This document shows positions 1-8,857 of a stretch of 64,000 bases of DNA, in pieces. The stretch is from Micavibrio sp. UBA6139. GTDB lineage: Bacteria; Pseudomonadota; Alphaproteobacteria; Micavibrionales; Micavibrionaceae. The translations under genes were made by a program, and so were the position numbers. The notes under the pieces were generated by a model, which ran no database searches, was not told the origin of the DNA, and worked only from the letters and a program-made list of their open reading frames with translations. The stretch's first letter is position 1; each line of letters starts with the position of its first letter. The DNA is taken from assembly GCA_002423285.1 (NCBI GenBank), contig DIVF01000062.1, positions 47,222-111,221 of the forward strand, read 5' to 3'.

Positions 1-2059
1 ATTCAAAACCCAAAACAGCGGCTTCGGATAGCGGGCTGTCATGGACGTTGAATTGGGCCTGACGGCTGCTGATGTTTTTCAGCGGGATGTATTTTTCTTC
101 TGTTTCCTGATCGGTCAAAACAGCGTGACGTTGGGAGAATGTCCCACGGCCACAATCCTGTCCCGACAAACGAACAGGGAATCCTTCATCCACCAGTGCG
201 CCATAGGCTAAAGCCTCGCCCGTTGCCCAGTCAAACCCTTGGCCGGATCTGAACATCTCGGCCTTGGCTTCCAATTGGCGGGTGATTTTCGAGTTCAGGT
301 TAAACCCTTCAGGAACGGTGGTCAGAGCCTTACCGATACGCTGCGCGGTTTCATCGGAAATGGCTGTGGAGCCACGGCGTTCATCGCCATAGGCAACCTT
401 GAACCCTGTCCATGCCCCTTCCAGATAATCGGCCTTGTTCGGCTTAAAGCTCTTGGTCGCTTCATACGCCGTTTCCAGATAGGCCATGAAGTCATCGACG
501 ATCTTTTTCGATTCTTCAGGCGTGATTGTTTTTTCCGCAATCAGTTGTTTCGCATAGATATCGCGTGTGGATTCATGTGCGCGAATCTTTTTGTACATCA
601 ATGGCTGGGTGAAGGCTGGCTCGTCCCCTTCGTTGTGACCAAAGCGGCGATAGCAATACATGTCGATAACAACGTCTTTTTTGAAACGCTGACGGAATTC
701 AATCGCGATGCGGGCAACGTGCACAACTGCTTCCGGATCATCTCCATTGACGTGGAAAATTGGGGCCATGACCATTTTCGCAACGTCTGTGGAATATGGG
801 CCCGACCGGCTGAATTGCGGCATGGTCGTGAAACCGATCTGGTTGTTGATGACCACATGCATGGTCCCGCCAACGCGGTAACCGGGAAGGTCAGAAATCA
901 TCAGTGTTTCAGCAACCAAACCCTGCCCTGCAAATGCCGCATCACCATGCAACAAAACCGGCAGAACTTTCAGGCGCTCATCATCGCTACGCATTTCCTG
1001 TTTCGCGCGAACCTTACCAACCACGACCGGGTTGACCACTTCCAAGTGGGACGGGTTCGGGGTCAAGGACAGGTGAACGCTTTTATTATCAAATTCACGG
1101 TCACTGGATGTGCCAAGGTGATATTTTACATCGCCGGAACCCAAAACATCATCCGGGTTTGGCGGGTTGCCTTGGAATTCAGAAAATACGGCTGTGAACG
1201 GTTTACCCAGTACGTTGGTCAGGACGTTCAAACGGCCACGGTGGGCCATACCGAAGATCACTTCTTCGATACCCAGTTGCGCGCCGCGCTTGATCACCTG
1301 TTCAATCGCCGGGATCAAGGCTTCACCGCCATCAAGTCCGAAACGCTTGGTGCCGGTATATTTAATGTTCAGGAATTTTTCGAAACATTCAGCCGCCGTC
1401 AAACGCTGCAAAATCGCGCGTTTTCCTTCTACCGTAAAATCGGTCTGATTGCGTGCGCCTTCGATGCGCTCCTGAATCCAGTCTTTTTCGATTGGGTCTG
1501 ACAGATGCAGGAATTCAACGCCGATATTTCCGGCATAGGTCGCGCGCAATTGAGAAATAATTTCGCGCAAAGTTGCGGTTTGATGCCCCAGAACACCGTT
1601 GATGAAAATCGGGCGGTCGTAGTCAGAATCGCTGAACCCGTAATGTGTCGGGTCTAGTTCCGGGTGGTAATCACGCGGCTTCATTTCCAGCGGATCGAGC
1701 GAGGCAATCAAATGGCCCCGTTCACGGTAAGCACGGATCAATTGCAAAGCACGAATGGAATCTGTCGCCGCCTGACGGACCGACCCGGCATCGATATCGC
1801 CACCATCATGGGTTTGTGCATCGCGCGCGGTCTGATCAGCGAATTCCGCCTGGAAGCCACGGGCTACTTGACGGTTTTCAGACGGTGTCCAGCTGGCCCC
1901 GGCCAGATCGAGCAGCACCGCGACTTCATCATCCTTCAAATCACGGAAAAACTCGCGCCAGCTCGGGTCAACGTTTTCGCTGTTTTGGCGGAACCGTGTA
2001 TAGAGATGGGCCAGATATTCAGCGTTGGAACCAGTGAGGAAGGTCAGTGCGTTTGACAT
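1..2059 (-). CDS. sucA: 2-oxoglutarate dehydrogenase E1 component (3' end outside window)
   Basis: Thiamine-diphosphate-dependent E1 subunit of the 2-oxoglutarate dehydrogenase complex, which decarboxylates 2-oxoglutarate in the TCA cycle. The frame stays open to base 1, so about 686 residues are visible and the C-terminal part is missing. The N-terminus shows the E1 signature of a short peripheral helix (FLTGSNAEYLAHLYTRF) followed by SWREFF. Further in are RFGLDGGEALIP, GMAHRGRLNVL, HGDAAFAGQG, NNQIGFTT and CYRRFGHNEGDEP, all typical of the OdhA/SucA family. The ATG at 2059 is the only reasonable start; its Shine-Dalgarno is weak. It is the last of four TCA genes (mdh, sucC, sucD, sucA) in the usual order on this strand, but separated from sucD by three unknown genes. 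sucB would be expected beyond the left edge. Confidence 0.97.
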   Translation of the reverse strand, partial: MSNALTFLTGSNAEYLAHLYTRFRQNSENVDPSWREFFRDLKDDEVAVLLDLAGASWTPSENRQVARGFQAEFADQTARDAQTHDGGDIDAGSVRQAATDSIRALQLIRAYRERGHLIASLDPLEMKPRDYHPELDPTHYGFSDSDYDRPIFINGVLGHQTATLREIISQLRATYAGNIGVEFLHLSDPIEKDWIQERIEGARNQTDFTVEGKRAILQRLTAAECFEKFLNIKYTGTKRFGLDGGEALIPAIEQVIKRGAQLGIEEVIFGMAHRGRLNVLTNVLGKPFTAVFSEFQGNPPNPDDVLGSGDVKYHLGTSSDREFDNKSVHLSLTPNPSHLEVVNPVVVGKVRAKQEMRSDDERLKVLPVLLHGDAAFAGQGLVAETLMISDLPGYRVGGTMHVVINNQIGFTTMPQFSRSGPYSTDVAKMVMAPIFHVNGDDPEAVVHVARIAIEFRQRFKKDVVIDMYCYRRFGHNEGDEPAFTQPLMYKKIRAHESTRDIYAKQLIAEKTITPEESKKIVDDFMAYLETAYEATKSFKPNKADYLEGAWTGFKVAYGDERRGSTAISDETAQRIGKALTTVPEGFNLNSKITRQLEAKAEMFRSGQGFDWATGEALAYGALVDEGFPVRLSGQDCGRGTFSQRHAVLTDQETEEKYIPLKNISSRQAQFNVHDSPLSEAAVLGFE

Positions 2060-2133
2060 GCTCGATACTCGTAAAAGCAAAGGGGAAATTCACGGCAGGA
2101 CTATATCACGCCCCCCTCCCAAGAAAAGGGGGT

Positions 2134-2150
2134 TGCAGTGCAAAAAAGAC
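2134..2150. repeat. 17-base repeat with palindromic core, copy 1
   Basis: TTGCAGTGCAAAAAAGA occurs here and again exactly at 17162-17178. Its core TTGCAGTGCAA is an inverted repeat (TTGCA-N-TGCAA). In both places it begins in the U-tract of a minus-strand terminator and lies 75-125 bases upstream of the next minus-strand gene. It could be a regulator site or only a shared terminator tail. Confidence 0.5.
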
Positions 2151-2180
2151 AAAATCCTGACCCATGAGGGCAGGATTTTG
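2144..2180 (-). terminator. Rho-independent terminator of the 2207-2800 gene
   Basis: A hairpin with 9-bp arms (AAAATCCTG / CAGGATTTT), an extra inner CCC/GGG pairing and an ATGA loop. On the minus strand it is followed by a TCTTTTTTG tract. It separates the unknown gene pair from sucA, so sucA probably has its own promoter between here and 2059. Confidence 0.8.
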
Positions 2181-2206
2181 GCAAGTTTCAAGGGTTTCTG
2201 ACAGAA

Positions 2207-2800
2207 TCAGTTATTGGTAATGATCTGTGCGCCTTCGCTCATATCATTGACCTCACCGCGCAGGGCTTTGGCCAGTTCATTCAGAGCAAGATCCTCTTCG
2301 TAAGAGATATTCAAAAGATCTTCGGAAACATATTTTTCCCCGTGCATGATGCCGAACAAACGGTCAACGCCTATGCTGATCCAGCGGAAAATTTTGTTGA
2401 GGAACGGTTCGTTCTGGTCATATTCGCTAAACGCCCGCGCCACTTCCAATCCGACCTGCATCAAAATATGGCGATAGGCGTCAATGTCACGTTGCGACAA
2501 ACGGCCCTGCATAAATTTAACGGCGGCTACACAATCAGCCGGAACGGTTTGAACATTTGCCGACCAACTTTTCCAATCCTGACGGCCTAAAAATGTTTCG
2601 GCGATCACTTCATGAACGAAGGCAGATTCAAACATGCCCTGTGCAATATTGGTGATGGCGCGTTCAAGGGCCGCTTCTTCCTGTTGATCGGAATCGCTGC
2701 CGCCGGTGCCATCACTGGAACTGACCCACAACCCCACACGGTACGGCAGGGACGCCAGCATGACGCGATCTTCTTTAGAAAATTCTTTCAGGAAACCCAT
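2207..2800 (-). CDS. Conserved unknown protein, tandem paralogue A
   Basis: Unrecognised protein of 197 residues, apparently cytoplasmic: no signal peptide or membrane segment is visible. It is clearly a paralogue of the next gene (2840-3439). Both begin with a short FxK(E/D)xR helix followed by LPYRVGxW(V/I)S(S/A)SDxTGG, an acidic stretch, and later similar helical blocks ending in a leucine-rich segment (EDLLNISYEEDLALNELAKAL here, DEFLNISEAEQRALDSLARAL there). The ATG at 2800 was chosen over an upstream TTG because the Shine-Dalgarno AAGGA sits 9 bases before it, inside the longer reading. The gap to the paralogue is 39 bases, so the two are probably cotranscribed, ending at the hairpin at 2144-2180. 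Function unknown; the acidic DxTGG motif might bind a metal, which is a guess. Confidence 0.8.
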   Translation of the reverse strand: MGFLKEFSKEDRVMLASLPYRVGLWVSSSDGTGGSDSDQQEEAALERAITNIAQGMFESAFVHEVIAETFLGRQDWKSWSANVQTVPADCVAAVKFMQGRLSQRDIDAYRHILMQVGLEVARAFSEYDQNEPFLNKIFRWISIGVDRLFGIMHGEKYVSEDLLNISYEEDLALNELAKALRGEVNDMSEGAQIITNN

Positions 2801-2839
2801 AACGTCTAATCCTTGCAATTTGCTGCTTTATATGATGTA

Positions 2840-3439
2840 TCAGGCTGTTTCGGCCTGTTGCGCGATATGGCTCTTTGCCCGTGTATTGCCCAGATCCAGC
2901 GCACGGGCCAACGAATCCAGCGCCCGCTGTTCAGCTTCAGATATGTTCAGGAACTCATCAATACTGCGGGCGCGTTGACCGGTGATGATTCCACGCAGGC
3001 GTTCAATCATCACCCGGCCATAAATTTTAATGCGGTGGCTGATATCATCGCTGTGATCGAATTCGCGGTACGCCATGGCAACGGAGGTCGCAATTTCCAT
3101 CATGGTCAATTTGAAAGATGTGACTTCCTTGCGGTCCAGACGTTCCAGCAATAAATCGGTGGCACGAATGCACTCACCCGGAACATCTTCCAGATGATGC
3201 GTCCACTGAGCCCATTCGGCTTCACGCGCAATGGTTTCTTCCATCATCGCCTGAACGAATTCAGATTTGCAGAAATCTTCGGCGAAGCCGGTGACGATAA
3301 CATTCAACGCCTGAAGCTCGGCTTCATCGGCATCACCGCCCCCCGTATCATCGCTGGCACTGATCCAGCAACCAACCCGGTATGGCAGCGCGACCAGCAG
3401 GTCACGTTGATCTTTTGTGAAATCTTCTAACTGGGCCAT
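2840..3439 (-). CDS. Conserved unknown protein, tandem paralogue B
   Basis: Unrecognised 199-residue protein, paralogue of the gene at 2207-2800. Shared features are the N-terminal LPYRVGCWISASDDTGG motif, an acidic linker, a helical middle (CIRATDLLLERLDRKEV) and the C-terminal EFLNISEAEQRALDSLARAL block. The start at 3439 has a strong Shine-Dalgarno (AAGGAGG) just upstream. No transmembrane segment or export signal is seen. It lies between the unknown 341-residue gene and paralogue A, all on the minus strand within the broken sucD-sucA joint. The pair looks like a local duplication; what they do cannot be told from sequence. Confidence 0.8.
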   Translation of the reverse strand: MAQLEDFTKDQRDLLVALPYRVGCWISASDDTGGGDADEAELQALNVIVTGFAEDFCKSEFVQAMMEETIAREAEWAQWTHHLEDVPGECIRATDLLLERLDRKEVTSFKLTMMEIATSVAMAYREFDHSDDISHRIKIYGRVMIERLRGIITGQRARSIDEFLNISEAEQRALDSLARALDLGNTRAKSHIAQQAETA

Positions 3440-3572
3440 TATGCCTCCTTATAGTCCCTCTCCCTCTAGTTTAGCGGAGGGAAAGGCGAACTCCAAGGGG
3501 TTGCCTGAGGGCGGGAAGTATCTACCCCCGCTTCTCCCCCAGCTCCAGTCCGTTTTTGAGGGTTTTGAGCGT

Positions 3573-4598
3573 TTAGCGGCCCGGTTTGAATTCCGGGGCC
3601 AATTGGCCAGCATGGACCGGGTCGGCGGCAATGGCCTGACGCTCCCGCTGATACGCGGCCCAGAACTGGTCCGGCGTGGTGCCCATGGCAGCGAATGTCG
3701 CGGGCACCTTCATGTTGTATTTATGGGCCGTCAGCGTTTCGATAATTGATTGGATTGGCAAGGTCTGAACACCCCGCGCGGTCCCGGCGGCATGCAAACT
3801 AAAACGCCCCTCTTCCTGATGAATGAGGGCCTCACGAAATTCCATGCGGCAGGCTCTCAACAGCAATGTATCGTGCAGACCCACCACAGCCGCACGGTCA
3901 AACTGCGTGCGCTCTTTCGTCCAATACCCGGCATTATCGTAATCAACCGGAATCATGCATGGTGTTACCGCGCCACCCGCTTCATTGATCGACTTCAGGG
4001 CAGATTGCGCATACGCAAAAGCCATTTTTACGGGGCGGTAGTTTAACCCACCGCCTTTCGCCAGATCCTTTTCCTGATCGGCGTTCATTGTATAGGCATT
4101 ACGGAATGCGTCTTTCGCGCATTCAATATTCAACCGCGCCAGTTCCGCATCCAGCACCCCCGATGTCTTTAAGGCGCATAAATCCTTGATTTCCTGCACC
4201 AGTAACGGGTTCAGAGTCTCCGACAAACCAGTGGACGCAACATGCGATTCATAAGATGGCAAATCAAAGATCAGCAATTGACGCAGATTATTATACTGGC
4301 GGCGGTTGGCTTGACCCAAAAATCCGTCATCGCTGATGCGGCGCGCCCCATGATATGTGTTCAACGCCTGCAGCAAATGCATCTCGGTACGCTTATGGCG
4401 AAACGCTTCGCGATCCAGCCCCGGGGACAGCAGTTCATAAGTGCTGTCATAGGCCGTTTGCAGCCCCATGTGTTTCAGGCCGATAACGATGCTTTCAAAT
4501 TTTTCGAGATTCTTGGTGCATTGTTCCGGTGTGCTGGAGATAATTTTTTTCCATTCGGCTTGCAACTCGACAAGTTTATCCGCATCCAATCCGACCAT
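3573..4598 (-). CDS. Conserved unknown helical protein, 341 residues
   Basis: Unrecognised protein, predicted cytoplasmic and mostly alpha-helical. It has no signal peptide, membrane segment or familiar motif. It begins with a charged helical region (KLVELQAEWKKIISSTPEQ), contains a YHGARRISDD segment near residue 95, and ends in a charged PEFKPGR tail. The ATG at 4598 is preceded by AGGAGG at good spacing. About 130 bases separate it from the paralogue pair downstream, and a strong terminator after sucD (4684-4720) isolates it from sucD. It is part of the material lodged between sucD and sucA. No function proposed. Confidence 0.75.
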   Translation of the reverse strand: MVGLDADKLVELQAEWKKIISSTPEQCTKNLEKFESIVIGLKHMGLQTAYDSTYELLSPGLDREAFRHKRTEMHLLQALNTYHGARRISDDGFLGQANRRQYNNLRQLLIFDLPSYESHVASTGLSETLNPLLVQEIKDLCALKTSGVLDAELARLNIECAKDAFRNAYTMNADQEKDLAKGGGLNYRPVKMAFAYAQSALKSINEAGGAVTPCMIPVDYDNAGYWTKERTQFDRAAVVGLHDTLLLRACRMEFREALIHQEEGRFSLHAAGTARGVQTLPIQSIIETLTAHKYNMKVPATFAAMGTTPDQFWAAYQRERQAIAADPVHAGQLAPEFKPGR

Positions 4599-4683
4599 GA
4601 ACAGCCTCCTTCAAAGCCCGCTTTCGGGCTTTCCAAAATATATTATGAGGAGGCAGTAAATCCCCCATGGCACTCTTCCGTCA

Positions 4684-4720
4684 AGAAAAAACCCCCGACA
4701 GGCTGGCTGTCGGGGGTTTT
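4684..4720 (-). terminator. Rho-independent terminator of sucD
   Basis: A perfect 14-bp stem (AAAACCCCCGACAG pairing with CTGTCGGGGGTTTT) with a 5-base loop. On the minus strand it is followed by a run of Ts. It shows that sucD transcription ends before the next minus-strand gene, so sucD is not cotranscribed with sucA. Confidence 0.9.
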
Positions 4721-4742
4721 AAGATCTTGTTGCGGCGCAATA

Positions 4743-5618
4743 TTAAGCGGCGATAGCCTTCATAACAGCTTCACCCAAGGATGATGGGCTGTCTGCCATC
4801 ACGAAACCGGCTGATTTCATGATTTCAATTTTGGCTTCGGCCGTATCGTTCGCACCAGAGATCAAAGCACCGGCATGGCCCATGCGTTTGCCCTTTGGCG
4901 CGGTTGCACCGGCAATGAAACCAGCGATTGGTTTCTTGTTCTTGTGTGCCTTATACCATTCGGCGGCTTCGGCTTCGGCGGCGCCACCGATTTCACCGAT
5001 CATGATGATGGCTTGGGTTTCCGGATCGTTGTGGAACATTTCCAGGCAATCGATGAAGTTGGTGCCGTTGACCGGATCACCACCGATACCGATACAGGTC
5101 GATTGACCCAGACCTGCTGTTGTTGTTTGCAACACGGCTTCATATGTCAGCGTGCCGGAACGGGATACAACGCCGATCTTGCCGCGTTTGTGGATGTGGC
5201 CTGGCATAATGCCGATTTTGCATTCATCCGGTGTAATAACGCCCGGGCAGTTTGGCCCGATCAAGCGTGTCTTGGTCCCGGACAGGCCGCGCTTGACGCG
5301 AACCATATCCAAAACCGGAATACCTTCGGTAATGCAGATGACCAGTTCGATGCCTGCATCAACCGCTTCCAGAATGGAATCAGCCGCGAAGGGCGGCGGA
5401 ACATAAATCACGGATGCATTGCAGCCTGTCTTGGCGCGCGCTTCTTCGACCGTGTTGAACACTGGCAGGTTCAGGTGTGACTGACCGCCCTTACCCGGCG
5501 TAACGCCACCAACCATTTTGGTGCCGTAAGCAATCGCCTGTTCAGAGTGGAAGGTCCCTTGGGAGCCTGTAAAACCCTGACAGATGACTTTGGTGTTTTT
5601 ATCGACGAGAACGGCCAT
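4743..5618 (-). CDS. sucD: Succinyl-CoA synthetase (ADP-forming) alpha subunit
   Basis: Alpha subunit of succinyl-CoA ligase, which makes ATP and succinate from succinyl-CoA in the TCA cycle. It has 291 residues, the normal size. The CoA-binding N-terminal domain carries [19 protein letters not shown], followed by [12 protein letters not shown] and [10 protein letters not shown]. The phosphohistidine region is [13 protein letters not shown]. The ATG at 5618 was chosen over the one at 5633 because GGAG lies 9 bases before it and the protein then begins [11 protein letters not shown], as in homologues. Its partner sucC lies 4.1 kb away at 9717-10892, separated by a plus-strand glycan operon. 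sucC and sucD are normally adjacent and often overlapping, so this split is unusual. Confidence 0.97.
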   Translation of the reverse strand: MAVLVDKNTKVICQGFTGSQGTFHSEQAIAYGTKMVGGVTPGKGGQSHLNLPVFNTVEEARAKTGCNASVIYVPPPFAADSILEAVDAGIELVICITEGIPVLDMVRVKRGLSGTKTRLIGPNCPGVITPDECKIGIMPGHIHKRGKIGVVSRSGTLTYEAVLQTTTAGLGQSTCIGIGGDPVNGTNFIDCLEMFHNDPETQAIIMIGEIGGAAEAEAAEWYKAHKNKKPIAGFIAGATAPKGKRMGHAGALISGANDTAEAKIEIMKSAGFVMADSPSSLGEAVMKAIAA

Positions 5619-5802
5619 TAACGGTAACTCCATGAGATGAGAATAAATCTGTCCTCTTTATAAGCTGCATTGCATATAAATCAACCATTCCCGCAGCCCT
5701 GTTTTCATAAAATTAATCTTTTCCCCCTAATCTGGACAAACCAGCGTGATTCGCGCAAAATCTTGTTTCTATTATGCTTTTTCAATTTAATGGGCCAAAG
5801 CC

Positions 5803-6735
5803 ATGGATCTTTCTGTTGTTATTCCCTGCTATAACGAAGAAGAAAGCCTGCGGGAAACGCACCGCCGGGTTCAGGCCGCCTGTGAAGCGGCCCCGATCAA
5901 GTCTTATGAGATCATTCTGGTCAATGACGGGTCCAAGGACGGCACGCTTTCCATCATGCAAGATCTTGCCAAACAAGACCCGCATCTGGTCGCCGTTGAC
6001 CTGTCGCGCAACCATGGCCACCAACTGGCCCTGACCGCCGGGCTGTTCCAATCGATCGGTGATCACGTTCTGGTTCTGGATGCCGATTTACAAGACCCCC
6101 CGGAACTCCTCACCCCAATGCTGGAACGCGCCCGCGACGGCGTTGATGTCGTGTATGGCAAGCGCGCCAGCCGTGTTGGCGAAACAAAATTCAAACTGTT
6201 CATGGCCAGCATGTTTTACCGCCTGTTGTCATGGGCATCGGATATCAACATCCCGCGCGATGTCGGTGATTTCCGCCTGATGTCCCGGCGTGTGGTCAAT
6301 GAGTTTAAAAACATGCCGGAACAACACCGCTTCATTCGCGGCATGATCGCATGGGTTGGTTTCCGTCAGGAAGAATTCCCCTATCGCCGCGATGCGCGTT
6401 TTGCAGGCGTAACCAAATACCCGTTTCATAAGCTGGTCCAGTTCGCCTTTGACGCAATCAGCAGTTTTTCCATTCGCCCCTTGCGCCTCAGCATTATCTT
6501 CGCCCTGTTTGGCGCCGCACTGGCCGGGTGTTTGGGCCTGTTTGCCATCTGGTCTTATTTCCAGCACCGCACCATCAGTGGTTGGGCATCACTGGCGACC
6601 ATCATCACCTTCTTTAGCTCACTTCAGTTGATCTGCATTGGCGTGATCGGTGAATATATTGGCCGCACCTATATTCAGGTCAAAAACCGCCCGCTATTCA
6701 TCGTCCGCGATATTTATAAAACCGAAAAGAAATAA
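5803..6735 (+). CDS. GT2 glycosyltransferase, GtrB/DPM1-like (polyprenyl-phosphate sugar synthase)
   Basis: Membrane-associated family 2 glycosyltransferase likely to move a sugar from a nucleotide donor onto polyprenyl phosphate on the cytoplasmic face. The N-terminal GT-A domain shows VVIPCYNEEESL, LVNDGSKDGT and DADLQDPPEL (the DxD region). It continues with DVGDFRLMSRR and the YPFHKLVQFAFDAI amphipathic segment. Two membrane helices follow near residues 230-290 and a cytoplasmic tail ends the protein. This is the GtrB/ArnC/DPM1 layout and 310 residues is normal. It opens a tightly packed five-gene operon (6-base gap, then three overlapping junctions) inserted between sucD and sucC. A GtrA-type flippase two genes on supports a lipid-linked sugar pathway. 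The sugar is not known. Confidence 0.92.
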   Translation: MDLSVVIPCYNEEESLRETHRRVQAACEAAPIKSYEIILVNDGSKDGTLSIMQDLAKQDPHLVAVDLSRNHGHQLALTAGLFQSIGDHVLVLDADLQDPPELLTPMLERARDGVDVVYGKRASRVGETKFKLFMASMFYRLLSWASDINIPRDVGDFRLMSRRVVNEFKNMPEQHRFIRGMIAWVGFRQEEFPYRRDARFAGVTKYPFHKLVQFAFDAISSFSIRPLRLSIIFALFGAALAGCLGLFAIWSYFQHRTISGWASLATIITFFSSLQLICIGVIGEYIGRTYIQVKNRPLFIVRDIYKTEKK

Positions 6736-6741
6736 CCGACC

Positions 6742-7470
6742 ATGGATCAAACGCTCTTCCACCAGATGGCCGATATCCAGACCACCCATTGGTGGTATGA
6801 AGGACGCCGTTTTATTCTTCGCACTGCCCTCTCTCGCCTGAACCTGAAACCCAACGCCAAAATTCTGGAAGTGGGCTGCGGTACGGGGGCCAATCTTTTG
6901 ATGCTGAAGGAATTTGGGACCGTATCGGGAATCGAACCCAATGAATTTGCCCGCGACACCGCCATCAAGCATTCCGGGTGCGTGATTACCGAAGGCTATT
7001 TGCCGGATGACCTGCGCCTGAACGAAAAATTTGATCTTATCGGCGCATTTGATGTCATTGAACATATTGATGATGACCTGGGCAGCGCTAAAGCCCTGCA
7101 TGATGCCTTAAACCCCGGCGGTGTGGCGTTGTTCACCGTCCCGGCCTATCAATTCCTGTGGTCGCAACACGATGTGGCCAACCACCATAAACGCCGCTAC
7201 ACCCGCACCGGCTTCCGCAAACTATTGGAAGAAGCCGGATTCCGTGTGGAATTTATCTCTTACTACAACACATGGCTGTTCCCGCTGGTCCTTGGTGTGC
7301 GCATTGTGAAGAAGATTTTCAAGATGAAGGATACGCCGGATGAAACCATGCCGCGCTGGCCGTTTATCAATACGGCGCTGCGCCTGATTTTCTCATCAGA
7401 GGCTTATATCTTGCAACATATTTCCCTGCCCTTTGGTGTGTCGATCATTGCGCGGTGTACGCGCCCATGA
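6742..7470 (+). CDS. Class I SAM-dependent methyltransferase
   Basis: Probable small-molecule or sugar methyltransferase of 242 residues. Motif I is KILEVGCGTGANLLML. The acidic residue ending strand 2 is in SGIEPNEFA, and FDVIEHIDDD is the motif typical of UbiE/methyltransferase-11 types. A conserved NPGGVALFTVPAYQFLWSQHD stretch is split here around HD and followed by HHKRRYTRTGFRKLLEEAGF, a pattern of methyltransferases in glycan clusters. It starts 6 bases after the glycosyltransferase, and its stop overlaps the GtrA start in ATGA. By context it likely methylates a sugar or a lipid-linked intermediate; a substrate cannot be read from sequence. Confidence 0.88.
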   Translation: MDQTLFHQMADIQTTHWWYEGRRFILRTALSRLNLKPNAKILEVGCGTGANLLMLKEFGTVSGIEPNEFARDTAIKHSGCVITEGYLPDDLRLNEKFDLIGAFDVIEHIDDDLGSAKALHDALNPGGVALFTVPAYQFLWSQHDVANHHKRRYTRTGFRKLLEEAGFRVEFISYYNTWLFPLVLGVRIVKKIFKMKDTPDETMPRWPFINTALRLIFSSEAYILQHISLPFGVSIIARCTRP

Positions 7471-7871
7471 ATATCAAAACCCTGATGCGCCAGTTCATCA
7501 CGTTCTGCGGTGTCGGGGCCATTAACACGGCATTGTCGCTGGTGATTATTCTATCGCTGTCAGAACTGGCAGGGTTTCACCATGTGGTCGCGAATCTTAT
7601 CGGCTATGCCGCCGGGCTGGTTGTTGGCTTTTTCCTGCACCGGGGCATTACATTCGCCAAAACCGCGAGGGAAGGCTCGGGCCTGCCCCATCAGGCAAAA
7701 TCTTTCCTGATCGTGTTCGGGGTTGGCTATGTGGCGCAGCTTCTTCTGCTTCTTCTGCTGGTCGATGGCATGGGGTGGAATGATGCCCTATCCCAAATTC
7801 TGGCGGTTGGGCTTTATACAATCCTCAGCTTTATCGGAAACAGACAATTCACGTTCAAGGCAACACCATGA
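7467..7871 (+). CDS. GtrA-family membrane protein (putative lipid-linked sugar flippase)
   Basis: A small, very hydrophobic protein of 134 residues with four predicted membrane helices. It shows the GtrA-like hallmarks: FITFCGVGAINTALSL at the N-terminus, LIGYAAGLVVGFFLHRGITF in the middle, and LSFIGNRQFTFK at the C-terminus. In O-antigen-modifying gtr clusters GtrA proteins are thought to flip polyprenyl-phosphate-linked sugars made by GtrB. The start is the ATG overlapping the methyltransferase stop (ATGA); a GTG four codons upstream is less likely. The stop overlaps the next gene by 4 bases. The GtrB-like gene at 5803-6735 is its natural partner. No third, acceptor-specific transferase is seen here. 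Confidence 0.9.
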   Translation: MNIKTLMRQFITFCGVGAINTALSLVIILSLSELAGFHHVVANLIGYAAGLVVGFFLHRGITFAKTAREGSGLPHQAKSFLIVFGVGYVAQLLLLLLLVDGMGWNDALSQILAVGLYTILSFIGNRQFTFKATP

Positions 7872-8857
7872 AAAAAATCGTTATCACCGGCGGCGCCGGA
7901 TTTATTGGGTCTCACATCGTTGAAAAATTCGCGGATCTTTATCCGCAGGCGCAGATTGTCGTCCTCGACAAAATGACCTATGCCGCCGATATCCGGAATA
8001 TTGATGATCTGGTCCGGTCAAACCGTGTGCATCTGGTGGTCGGTGATATTTGCGACATGGCGACCTGTTTGCGCGTGGTCGATGATGCCGATCTGGTCAT
8101 TCATGCGGCGGCTGAAAGCCATGTCGATAATTCCTTCAGCTCCTCCATGGAGTTTACCCGCACCAATACGCTGGGCACCCATTGCCTGATGGAAGCCTGC
8201 CGCGTATCGGAAGTGCCCAAAATCATCCATGTCAGTACCGATGAAGTTTATGGCGAAATCCGCGAAGGGTCCGTAGATGAAACCACAAACCTGAACCCGA
8301 CCAACCCCTATTCCGCGTCAAAGGCGGCGGCTGAGATGATTATCAGCGGCTATCGCCAATCCTTCAAACTTCCTGTGGTGACGCTGCGGGCCAATAATAT
8401 CTTTGGCATCCGTCAATTTCCGGAAAAAATTATTCCGCGATTCATTATGCTGGTGATGACGGGGCAGAAACTGACCATCCACGGCACGGGCGAATATTCC
8501 CGCCACTATCTGTCTGCCCATGACCTGACCAATGCCCTGCATGTTCTGGTGACCAAGGGAGTTTTGGGTGAAAAATACAATATCGGCACGACCGAGGAAT
8601 ATACCAACCTGACCATGGCAAAAATGATCTGCGATATTTTCGGGGTTCCGGTTGCCGAAAACCTGATCCATGTGAATGACCGCCTGTTCAACGATGCGCG
8701 TTACGCAATCAATTGGGACAAGATTGCGGGTCTGGGGTGGAAACCACAACATTCCCTGAAAGATGAGCTTGGCAGCATTGCGCGCTGGTATGCCGATAAC
8801 CACAGTCGTTATGACGGGTTCGGCCCCCTGCGCCGCCGCCCCACCATTAATTCATGA
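7868..8857 (+). CDS. RmlB-like NAD-dependent nucleotide-sugar dehydratase/epimerase
   Basis: Extended short-chain dehydrogenase of 329 residues resembling dTDP-glucose 4,6-dehydratase. The NAD-binding GGAGFIGSHIVEKF is at the N-terminus. VIHAAAESHVDNSF and HVSTDEVYGE (catalytic T/D/E region of RmlB) follow. The catalytic Tyr-x-x-x-Lys is in NPYSASKAAAEM, and RANNIFGIRQFPEKIIPRF matches the substrate loop. This places it close to RmlB, which makes the 4-keto-6-deoxy sugar intermediate. It overlaps gtrA upstream and the RmlD-like gene downstream by 4 bases each. The cassette therefore probably makes a deoxysugar and attaches it to a lipid carrier. No rmlA (thymidylyltransferase) is present in the cassette, so the nucleotide is uncertain. 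Confidence 0.9.
   Translation: MKKIVITGGAGFIGSHIVEKFADLYPQAQIVVLDKMTYAADIRNIDDLVRSNRVHLVVGDICDMATCLRVVDDADLVIHAAAESHVDNSFSSSMEFTRTNTLGTHCLMEACRVSEVPKIIHVSTDEVYGEIREGSVDETTNLNPTNPYSASKAAAEMIISGYRQSFKLPVVTLRANNIFGIRQFPEKIIPRFIMLVMTGQKLTIHGTGEYSRHYLSAHDLTNALHVLVTKGVLGEKYNIGTTEEYTNLTMAKMICDIFGVPVAENLIHVNDRLFNDARYAINWDKIAGLGWKPQHSLKDELGSIARWYADNHSRYDGFGPLRRRPTINS

Noticed and set aside
239..1501. Large plus-strand open frame opposite sucA
   Set aside because: It is a shadow: the minus strand codes for sucA without gaps and the plus translation resembles nothing.
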